From Mycolicibacterium sp. P1-18 (lineage in GTDB: Bacteria; Actinomycetota; Actinomycetes; Mycobacteriales; Mycobacteriaceae), in NCBI RefSeq assembly GCF_008329535.1, contig NZ_NPKR01000012.1, positions 124,001 through 188,000 on the forward strand: 64,000 bases of DNA. Reading direction: 5' to 3'. Numbering within the stretch: the first letter of the stretch is position 1; every line of letters begins with the position of its first letter. Below the pieces are notes generated by a model, which was given only the letters and a program-made list of their open reading frames with translations, was not told where the DNA came from and searched no databases. Below, one piece after another: positions 50,435 to 58,260 of this stretch. Position numbers and translations under genes: made by a program.

Positions 50435-52220
50435 ATGCCCTTTGCTGAAGGGGCGGTATTTGCCGGCTACACCATTCAGCGCTTGCTAGGTACCAGGGGA
50501 TCGGCGAGGTCTATCTCGTGCAGCACCCCCGGCTCCCCCGCCAGGGAGGCGCTCAAGATTCTCCCGACGCACGTGAGCGCCGACCCGGAGTACCACCAAC
50601 GGTTCGCCCGTGAAGCCGACATCGCCGCGTCATTGTGGCATTCGCATATCGTGGCCATCCACGATCGCGGCGAGCATGACGGTCAGTTGTGGATCACCAT
50701 GGATTACGCCGAAGGCGCCGACGCGGCCCGGCTGATGCGCGACCGGTATCCACACGGGATGCCACCGAAAGACGTTCTCGACGTCGTCGCAGCCATCGCT
50801 GACGCCCTCGACTACGCCCACGAACGGTTTTTGCTCCACCGCGACGTCAAGCCGGCCAACATCCTGCTGAGTGACCCCCGCAACGGTGAGCGCCGTACCG
50901 TCCTCGCCGATTTCGGAATCGCACGCGGCGTCAACGACAGTAACTGCCTCACCGCGACGGACATGACGGTCGGGTCGGTGGCTTACGCGGCTCCTGAGCA
51001 GCTCACCGGCAAGACGCTGGATGGACGAGCTGATCAATATGCATTGGCGGCCAGGGCCTTTCACTTACATACTGGCACTGCTCCGTTCGGAAGTTCTAAC
51101 CCGGCTGTCGTCATCGGCAAGCACCTGTCCTCCCCGCCGCCTGCGTGAGCGCCTTGCGCGACGACCTCGGACAGATGGACTCGGCGCTGGCGACGGCGAT
51201 GGCCAAGGAGCCACACCATCGTTTTCCGACTTGCCGTGACTTCGCGGTTGCGCTGGCTGAGCACAGTTCCCCACCCGTCGCGGCCGAGCTGACTGTCGTG
51301 CGTCCGACCGTCGCGGCGCAGCCCGCACCGCTGACGGTGTCGGCATGGCGGGAGACGCCCGCGCCTCCACCGGCCCCACCCCCACCACCTACGCCGCCCT
51401 CGGCGCCGGCGAATCCGGGTCGAACACCACTCGTCGTCGGTGCCTCGCTGCGGCGCTCCTGGCCATCGGGCTCGTTGCGTTTCTTGGCGCGAAACTCGGC
51501 CCGTCCCCCGAAGATTCCTCAACTGCTGCGCCGTCGCCCTCCCTGGACCGACCCGCGTGGCCGGAGACCGCTGGCCCGACCCGCACGGTGACGCGCACCG
51601 CGCCGCCGCTCACCGTCACCCGGCGCGACGACCCGCCGACCAATACACCTGCGCCTCGCACTCAGTCACCTCCGTCAGGCGACCTGGGTCTTCCACGACC
51701 GTTTAGCAGACTGAGCTGCACTGGACAGGGCATCGTCGTGTTGGGGTCGGTGACCACACCCGGGCGGTATCCCGAAGGGGTGCATCGCCTCTTGGGCGCG
51801 CACCCCGGCGCCTCCTACCTCCGCACCGACCAGACTTGCCCTTCGCTGCGTGCGGCGACCGAGGAGGGCGATCCCATCTACGCCGGCTACGTGCCAGCGG
51901 GTGATACCACGACGGAAGTCTGCGCCGCCGTGCGTTCAGCTGGCGGCGACGCCTACGGAAAATGGCTGGACTACACCACCGACCCGACTTTCAGAATTCC
52001 GTGCGGACGGAGCGGGACCTTCGTCTCGAAGCTGCCTCGTCAGATAGTGCCGCGACCGGATGCGTCCTTGCCGACTTCGGGAAGTGTGCGAGGCAGCCGA
52101 ACGCGCCAGTTCTCATCCCAATCATTCCGACGGCGTACAGCGCGACGGTCCTTGCTGTACCGATTTATTGGCTCTCGACATCCGGGCGTTGACGTCAGTG
52201 CAACACCGGACACCCGCTGA
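50435..52220 (+). pseudogene. Frameshifted Ser/Thr protein kinase
   Basis: Multiple frameshifts break a receptor kinase. The start (FAEGAVFAGYTIQRLLG) is intact, but the glycine loop is scrambled by shifts around 50490-50540 (another frame reads GEVYLVQHPRLPRQ). The catalytic part is then legible: ALKILPTHVS, HRDVKPANILL, ADFGIARGV, AYAAPEQL. Near 51140 the frame moves again to the end of the kinase domain (LSALRDDLGQMDSALATAMA), and near 51400 to a third frame holding one span (LAAALLAIGLVAFLGAKLG) and an outer Cys-containing domain (SRLSCTGQG, DQTCPSL, FRIPCGRS). Three or more shifts mean it is non-functional unless the assembly is faulty. Confidence 0.75.
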
Positions 52221-52233
52221 CAAGTGGAATTTA

Positions 52234-54387
52234 TCAGACGAACGCGCTTGGCACCTTGACACCGCTGGCCCTTAGCAGGGTGAGGCCCACACCGGGCAAA
52301 CCAAGCATCAGCGAATAGTTGTTGGTCCTGTCAATTTGGCCGAAACTCAGCTGTTGAGTGTTCAACCACTGTGAAGCCATTCGGCCGCACACTGCCGTCG
52401 CCAAATCGCGGTATTCTCCGAAAAACGGGCTCTCGGCGGCGAGTAACAAGACATCCGCCAAGCCCGAAGCTCCGTGACACATGCCCGCATCGACGAATGT
52501 TCCCGAACCGTAGGAGGTCAGCACCTGGGCGGTGCTGTCCAACGCTCGCGTCTGCAGAGCCCTGTAGCGGGCGGACAAAGCTGTATCTGTACGGGCGGCC
52601 AACCCTAGAGCTACCGCCACTCCTGGCGCCCCGACACACCAGGCCGACGGAGCCGCGGCGACGCCAGCCTCGGCCGCTCCGTGTCGCAAATCGGGCCAGG
52701 TACCGGTGTCCTCGTCGAAGTAGTTGGACTCCAGTAGAAACGCCTCACGAGCCGCGTCCAAGAACCGGCGCTTTCGGCTGCGGGAATGCAGCTGCAGAAG
52801 GGCAACGCCCCATCCGGCTGCACCGTGCGCCATGCCGGAGATCGGTCGGCAGTCGTTACGTGCCAACGCGGTCGTTAGCTCGTCACCGAGTTTGATGGCT
52901 AGGTGCACCATCGGATCGGAAGCTTCCTGGCCGCCCAGCTGGAGAAGGGCTGAAATAACACCAGCTCGCCCGGCGATCCAATCGTTCGAGTGTCCCCAAC
53001 TAGAGCCGGCCGCGGCGAGAACCACTCGAGCTAGTGGCATTTGGTCAAAAGTAAATCCGGTCTGCGCATGTAGCCGGGCTGCGGTACGCCAAACACCGGT
53101 GAGACCAGTGTGGAACCCCATGAGCTCAGCCTTGGGTGTGACGGCAAGGCGGGTGATCTGATGCAAGGCGCATCTCATTGCACCGCTTGCCATCTGTGCG
53201 AATCGTGTGTTGCCGGTGGCGCTGTGAAGCGCGACGAAGAAGTCGGTGACACCTGCCAACCCTTCATACCGCCACGGGCCCATTGGCGCGGCATGTTGGG
53301 TCCAGGAAGCGCCAGATGCGCTGGGCGGCTCGAGCACCGTGGACATCCAGTTGCACATGGTCTTAGCCCTGTTCCATATCGCCTCCTTGGCAATGAAATT
53401 GCCGATGTCGATGGCCGCGTTTTGAAGAAGCCTGCTACCCACTGGTGACACCGAGACGGAGCAGCAACGTTGACGAGTCGCGGGGAGCTCGAATGCTGCG
53501 ACAGTGCTGGCTATCGTCGCGGGCGCGGCGCACAAGTAAGGCCGGTTTGGATCTATTCCGGCGCTGGTCAGAACCGCCTCGATCTGCGCGATGCGTTCCG
53601 CAGTTCGAATGGCATCGGCGGCAGTGTGTACATCGTCGATGACTGCCCGAGCGACTAAGGCGCACATCGTTTGCCCAAAGCTGGCGCCGGTTCCGGGATC
53701 GCACGCGACAGCCAACCCAGGCCTGAGTGGCTTGGTCCACAGGGGAACACCCTTTCGCAGAACATGTTCCAGATCGCGATAAATGGTGATGATCTCGGAC
53801 TGCATCTCGGAGAGATCAGACACCGCGAGGTACACCACGCCGGCGTCGGCACGGTAGTACTGAGCCGGCTCGCTGAGAGTCTTGGCGACGAAGGGAACGT
53901 ATGCCTCGTTGAGGACGCGCGAAACCGCGGCGACAAAGCGAGATGCACCTTCTGCGGAAAGATTCCAATAAAGCCGCACTCGGGGGCTGCCCGCGGGGAG
54001 TGGGTCCTCTTGCGCGCCGAAGAAGACGTAGAAGCCTGGCGCAATCGCACGGCGTTCACCCGGAAGTCGGACGCTGCAATCAGCGTCTGTCGGAGAGGAT
54101 TTTTGGCGTACGTCATCGAGCCGCGCGCGAAAGTGGATTCCGTCTTTGGCAACCGTGAAGGAATCAATTCCGCGATCGAGAACTGTCCAGTTAGACGTCC
54201 ACACCGACGCAGTCAGATTGGAATCCGATAGAGCGCAAACAAAGTCGCGATTACCAGCGGCATTCTCGACTTTCGCCGCTACCGCTCCGGTGTACCACCT
54301 CAGGTATAGCCATAACGCAAGTTGCGTTTCATCGTCCGGAGCCTCCGTAAGGTCAGCGCGGGCGATCGTCAGGAAGTCCGGATGCAT
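52234..54387 (-). CDS. HopA1-LanC fusion: candidate lanthipeptide lyase-cyclase
   Basis: A 717-residue protein with two parts. Residues ~1-290 match the HopA1/T3HVF effector-like fold used as the phosphothreonine/phosphoserine lyase in class V lanthipeptide pathways: RVRLYWNLSAEGASRFVAAV, VPFVAKTLSEPAQYYRADAG, then NRPYLCAAP. Residues ~350-717 are a LanC-like cyclase barrel: GLAGVTDFFVALHSA, HGAAGWGVALLQL, and the zinc ligands Cys584 (AWCVGAPG) and Cys637-His638 (GMCHGASG). Lyase and cyclase are usually separate in class V; here they are one chain. Its start overlaps the kinase stop by one base. It would dehydrate, after kinase action, and ring-close Cys onto dehydroresidues of the precursor at 55466-55927. 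Confidence 0.75.
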   Translation of the reverse strand: MHPDFLTIARADLTEAPDDETQLALWLYLRWYTGAVAAKVENAAGNRDFVCALSDSNLTASVWTSNWTVLDRGIDSFTVAKDGIHFRARLDDVRQKSSPTDADCSVRLPGERRAIAPGFYVFFGAQEDPLPAGSPRVRLYWNLSAEGASRFVAAVSRVLNEAYVPFVAKTLSEPAQYYRADAGVVYLAVSDLSEMQSEIITIYRDLEHVLRKGVPLWTKPLRPGLAVACDPGTGASFGQTMCALVARAVIDDVHTAADAIRTAERIAQIEAVLTSAGIDPNRPYLCAAPATIASTVAAFELPATRQRCCSVSVSPVGSRLLQNAAIDIGNFIAKEAIWNRAKTMCNWMSTVLEPPSASGASWTQHAAPMGPWRYEGLAGVTDFFVALHSATGNTRFAQMASGAMRCALHQITRLAVTPKAELMGFHTGLTGVWRTAARLHAQTGFTFDQMPLARVVLAAAGSSWGHSNDWIAGRAGVISALLQLGGQEASDPMVHLAIKLGDELTTALARNDCRPISGMAHGAAGWGVALLQLHSRSRKRRFLDAAREAFLLESNYFDEDTGTWPDLRHGAAEAGVAAAPSAWCVGAPGVAVALGLAARTDTALSARYRALQTRALDSTAQVLTSYGSGTFVDAGMCHGASGLADVLLLAAESPFFGEYRDLATAVCGRMASQWLNTQQLSFGQIDRTNNYSLMLGLPGVGLTLLRASGVKVPSAFV

Positions 54388-55514
54388 CAGCGGTCCAAAC
54401 GGCGGCTAGGCGGTAGGGCAAAGAGCTGGCGGGCTGCTGCTGCGGGGTTGGTGAGCACGTTCTCGGCAATCTGAAGCAATAACACGGCCGTGGGCGCGGG
54501 CGAAACCCCGGTGGATGAGCCTTCGAAGGCGCTCTGCACCATACGAATTGCGGACAAGCGCGATACGGATTCGGGGTTCAACTCCTCTCCGGGCGCGCTG
54601 GACTCGTACCCCATCCACATTGCTCGGATGGCCGCCTGAAACACGACCCAGTTTCCCGGTACGTTAGCCGAGCCATCGCCGTCGCCGGCCCGGGCGCGTT
54701 CGCGGAGCCAGAAGAGCACTAGATCGGCAACTGTGCTGGCAACATCCCATGCTGGGTCGCCGAGCCCGCACAATTCCCAGTCGATCACGCGGATGTCCGA
54801 AGGTGCTTGATACATCAAGTTCTCGGCCCGTATGTCGCCGTGAATGAACGCGTTAGTGCGCCAGGCCGTGGGCGCGTGATCCAGCGCCTCCCGGATGGGC
54901 TCGGACTGCTGCACGATCCTCAACACAGTCATTCCAGCCGGTCCGATGGTTTGCAGTATGTCTACTGTCGGTCGATGAACGTAGAAAATAGATGGCATCA
55001 TCAGATTCGAGCTAGCCTCCAGCGCGGCGGTCACCGTGGGTTGGTGGATTGCCGCCAGTGCAGCACCGACGGCCCGCCATGCCGAAATGGGGAAGTTTTC
55101 GGCAGTGACGTTGCCCGAATGCGCGGCAAGCGTCTCGTGATGAGGCAGCAGCTTGAGCACCAAGGTGGCGCGTTCTGGATCGTAGGCGAGGAAACCAGGA
55201 ACCAACGCCGATAGTTTCAGCGGCGGGTGGTTAGCGAGCTGCCGGTAGAACTCGGCTTCGCGACGCAAAGTGGCCCCGGTGCCGCCGAGAACGGCAGGTT
55301 CCGATTTCTTCAACACATATCCGTCGGAATCGCCGATCCGCACGACAATATTGCGGTTGCGTCGTGGCAGCGAGGTAGCGCGCACCCCTCCATCGAGGAC
55401 GGCGTCTGCAGTTATGAGGCCGTTTGCCAGCAGATACCGGACGGCCGGGCCGGTATCGCCAACGGTCAGAACGCTGCTTCGTACTTCGGCGGACAGAAGA
55501 TGGGACCGGTGCAC
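54387..55514 (-). CDS. APH-fold kinase, candidate lanthipeptide Ser/Thr kinase
   Basis: A 375-residue aminoglycoside-phosphotransferase-fold kinase: nucleotide-binding region VVRIGDSDGYVLKKSE, the catalytic loop FIHGDIRAENLMY, and the metal-binding RVIDWELCGLGDPAWD. In class V lanthipeptide clusters this fold phosphorylates Ser/Thr of the precursor before elimination by a HopA1-type lyase. The gene starts inside the 3' end of the precursor gene (GTG at 55514; a TTG at 55535 is the alternative), so the two are tightly coupled. The catalytic Asp and the Asn of the HGDxxxxN motif are present. A choline- or antibiotic-kinase role is the alternative but does not explain the neighbours. Confidence 0.75.
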   Translation of the reverse strand: MHRSHLLSAEVRSSVLTVGDTGPAVRYLLANGLITADAVLDGGVRATSLPRRNRNIVVRIGDSDGYVLKKSEPAVLGGTGATLRREAEFYRQLANHPPLKLSALVPGFLAYDPERATLVLKLLPHHETLAAHSGNVTAENFPISAWRAVGAALAAIHQPTVTAALEASSNLMMPSIFYVHRPTVDILQTIGPAGMTVLRIVQQSEPIREALDHAPTAWRTNAFIHGDIRAENLMYQAPSDIRVIDWELCGLGDPAWDVASTVADLVLFWLRERARAGDGDGSANVPGNWVVFQAAIRAMWMGYESSAPGEELNPESVSRLSAIRMVQSAFEGSSTGVSPAPTAVLLLQIAENVLTNPAAAARQLFALPPSRRLDR

Positions 55515-55927
55515 TTGGGCGGGTCGGTGGCGCAAGCGAAGGTCGTGGGATGGTCGCCGCCGTCAGCGTTGAAGAGCACCGACTCGTCGAGATAGTCGCG
55601 CCGAATAGCACCGACCAAATAGTCTGCAGCACCTTCGACGCGATCGGCATGTATGAAGATAACCTGCGCGCCGCCACCGACCAGCACGCTGGTTGGACTG
55701 TTCGGATCAACTTCGTCCACTTGCGTGGCGGAGATAATGTCATTGCGCCGAATGTCGTAGAAACTATTGAACGTCAGGTCTGCGTAGATGCGCACGTGGT
55801 CTTCAACATCGGAAGCGCCTACGTACCCGTTAAATCGCGCCCGCGAAGGAGTGGCGCTGGATCGTTGTGGATTGGTGGGCGCCAACGGATGGACAGGCAG
55901 ATCGATGGGTGCACTATCGTCGCTCAT
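55466..55927 (-). CDS. Candidate RiPP precursor with Thr/Cys-patterned C-terminal core
   Basis: A 153-residue protein. Residues ~1-125 contain no Cys and look like a folded leader (DHVRIYADLTFNSFYDIRRN, SPTSVLVGGGAQVIFIHADR). The last 26 residues carry all three Cys: Thr128-Thr129..Cys132, Thr134..Cys139 and Thr140..Cys145, each Thr three to five residues before its Cys, as expected for methyllanthionine rings. The tail ends PPKYEAAF. A GGGGGAA ribosome site lies five bases before the ATG. The leader is much longer than usual for class V. The kinase start lies inside the core-coding region. A non-RiPP protein with a Cys-rich zinc-binding tail is the main alternative. Confidence 0.65.
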   Translation of the reverse strand: MSDDSAPIDLPVHPLAPTNPQRSSATPSRARFNGYVGASDVEDHVRIYADLTFNSFYDIRRNDIISATQVDEVDPNSPTSVLVGGGAQVIFIHADRVEGAADYLVGAIRRDYLDESVLFNADGGDHPTTFACATDPPKCTGPIFCPPKYEAAF

Positions 55928-56274
55928 GATTCCCCCAGCGGGTTGCCTGACGTGGACGACCTCAAGCGGGATGTTACAGGCAAATCAGCGGTTGCGTAAG
56001 TTATTTGCGAACTGCTTCATCGGGGCGACCGGCTCGCTGACTAGTTCGGATGGCTCTCGCGGCAAAGTGGCTATTGCTTGGTCCGGTAATCGACCAAGTC
56101 ACGCTTGGACTAGCAGTGGCGTCGGGGTGAGTTCTGAAACCTCCCAGCACCGTGACAACGGGTCCCAACCTTACGAAAAGTAGCTAGATCGACTGCTGGC
56201 GCCGCGTCCTTCGCGACGTCTAGAGGCACGTGTGCCTGTTGAGCCGCAACTCCAATGGCCAGCCATGGTCATCT
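55928..56274. other. Intergenic stretch upstream of RiPP-like operon
   Basis: About 350 bases between the RiPP-like operon promoter and the stop of the VirB6-like gene. Less GC-rich than the secretion genes to the right. No gene or recognised site, apart from the ribosome site at its left end. Confidence 0.35.
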
Positions 56275-58260
56275 TCAAACAATCGGATCCACCCCACGCG
56301 GGTCGTCCCCACTCGACGGTGGCCATTCGTCCTCCGGCGGATCAAGGTTGGGTGGAATGTCCTCGCCGTAGCCCGTCGAGGGCAGACTGGTGACCGGCGC
56401 GACCGAGGTCGCTTCACGGATCGGTTCTCCACTCGCTGACGGCTGCTCTTCTCCGAGCCGTTCCGTTACCTCCACAACACCACGCCCGCCAGGCTCAGAC
56501 CGACGGCCCTGCGTCGCCGCCGAAGGCTCGGTCGCCGGCGCGCTGATCGGCGCGACCCCGCCGGTGCCGCGCGACGCACCGGAAGAAGTCACCGTGCTCT
56601 GATCGGAAGCTCCTCCAGCAGCGAAACCCGGACTGCGCGAACCGGACACCGGACTCTCGTAACCACCTCCCGCCAAGTGACCACCCCCGTCCAGACTCCC
56701 CGGCACCGGCGTAAACCCGGGCCGCGGAGCCCCTAACACCTCGGAACCGTCTCGGGCACCACCCTCCAACTGCTCCCACGGGGCCGTGGATTGTTGTCCG
56801 CCCCTGCCCCGCAACGCCTTCGCCCCACCGATCGCGGCACCCGCAACACCACCGATCGCCGCCTGCATCCCCATGCCCACCGCCACGTCCGCCCCTCGCC
56901 CCAAGAGTCCCCGCGGCGCCGGACCACCGCCGGCAAGGTCACGGCGCACGTGGGCCAGCAGCGCGAACGCCGCCACGCAGCACGCCCCCATCATCAGCAC
57001 GTGCGCGAACGGGTTGTCACCGCCCAGCTCCGCGGGCAGCGGCGCCGCCACCAGCCGTTCGATCGCCAACCCGATGACGCTGACGAACACCACGTAGACC
57101 AACACCTCGATCCCGTGCCGGAAGAACTGCCACACCACCGCCACGGCGTGCCGCTGCGGGGCGCCCGGAATCCCGCCGATCCACAGCGCGGGAAGCAGTT
57201 TCACCGTCGTCCACACCGCCGCGACGGACACCTTCAGCACCGCCCAGCCCGACGCCACCATGAACAGACCCAGCAGCAGCGAGCACACCACCAGCACCAA
57301 CCCGGTCCACACGTTGCTGCCGTCCAGGTGCTGCACGTAGGCCACCGCCGCCCGGTCCCCACACGCCCGCATCGCCGCGACCGGCCCGTCCTGGTCTCCG
57401 TGTCGCACCGCCGCCGACCACGCCGCGCCACAGCCGCCGACGTGGTCGACGACGTGCCCGAAGTTCCACAACTGCAACGGCTCCCGCACCGTGTGGGTCA
57501 GCAGGCTCGCGGTCAGCGCGTCGACCTGACCGTCGAACCCACCACCGCCGCCGACGGCACCGTTGTGGGTGGCGGCCTCGGCCACGCTGAACCCCACCCG
57601 CCGCCCGAACGCCAGCACCCCGTCGGGCCCGTACATCTGCGACGCCGGGTCGGAGAACACCGCCACCGACAATGCCGGCATGGTCACCGCGACCAGGATC
57701 ATCGTCCACCCGCGGCCCCGTTCCCCGCGGCGCAGGGTCAGCACGCCGACGAACACCCCGATCGGTACCGCCACAGCGATCAGGCCCAGCCGGGTGGTGA
57801 CCTGTACGACGCCGGCGGTGATCGCCCGGGCGATCTCCCCGACCACCGTCAGCCAGTACGTCGACACGGTCAGCCGAAACAGCCACAGCGCCAAGGTCAC
57901 CGTCCCGCAGAAGAAGCCGGCCTCCGCGGTCAGGATGTTGGCGGCGGTGACGTTGGCCAGCAGCACCGCCAGGGTGTGGCCCATCCACTGCATCCACGTC
58001 GCCGGGTCCAGGCTCACCCCGGGTCCGGCCGCCAGGATCTGGTCCCGCACACTGGCCATCGCGAAGACGTAGTCTCCCGGCGCCACTCCGTAGGTGTCCC
58101 GCAACCCGGTCCAGTTCAGCAGCATCGCGTTGCTCGCCGCGCTCGCCTGGGGCGCCACTGTCGTGGCCATCACCGCCATCGCCCACGTGGTCGCCAGCAC
58201 CGTGACCGGTCGCCCGGTCCGCGGGTGGGTCAGCAGCCAGTAATGCCAGCGGCCGATCAT
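56275..58260 (-). CDS. Type IV secretion VirB6/TrbL-like polytopic membrane protein
   Basis: A 661-residue protein: an N-terminal signal-like helix (VTVLATTWAMAVMATTVAPQASA), then about eight hydrophobic helices spread over residues 90-460, and a long hydrophilic Gly/Ser/Pro-rich C-terminal tail (~470-661). The order and size fit VirB6/TrbL channel proteins of actinobacterial conjugation systems. It should form the inner-membrane channel for DNA or protein transfer. The ATG overlaps the stop of the upstream VirB4-like gene by four bases, so both are translationally coupled. Confidence 0.78.
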   Translation of the reverse strand: MIGRWHYWLLTHPRTGRPVTVLATTWAMAVMATTVAPQASAASNAMLLNWTGLRDTYGVAPGDYVFAMASVRDQILAAGPGVSLDPATWMQWMGHTLAVLLANVTAANILTAEAGFFCGTVTLALWLFRLTVSTYWLTVVGEIARAITAGVVQVTTRLGLIAVAVPIGVFVGVLTLRRGERGRGWTMILVAVTMPALSVAVFSDPASQMYGPDGVLAFGRRVGFSVAEAATHNGAVGGGGGFDGQVDALTASLLTHTVREPLQLWNFGHVVDHVGGCGAAWSAAVRHGDQDGPVAAMRACGDRAAVAYVQHLDGSNVWTGLVLVVCSLLLGLFMVASGWAVLKVSVAAVWTTVKLLPALWIGGIPGAPQRHAVAVVWQFFRHGIEVLVYVVFVSVIGLAIERLVAAPLPAELGGDNPFAHVLMMGACCVAAFALLAHVRRDLAGGGPAPRGLLGRGADVAVGMGMQAAIGGVAGAAIGGAKALRGRGGQQSTAPWEQLEGGARDGSEVLGAPRPGFTPVPGSLDGGGHLAGGGYESPVSGSRSPGFAAGGASDQSTVTSSGASRGTGGVAPISAPATEPSAATQGRRSEPGGRGVVEVTERLGEEQPSASGEPIREATSVAPVTSLPSTGYGEDIPPNLDPPEDEWPPSSGDDPRGVDPIV

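Noticed and set aside
55466..55546. Zinc-finger tail instead of a RiPP core
   Set aside because: Not fully excluded, but only three Cys are present, no His, and the regular Thr-Cys pairing next to kinase and HopA1-LanC genes fits a lanthipeptide better.
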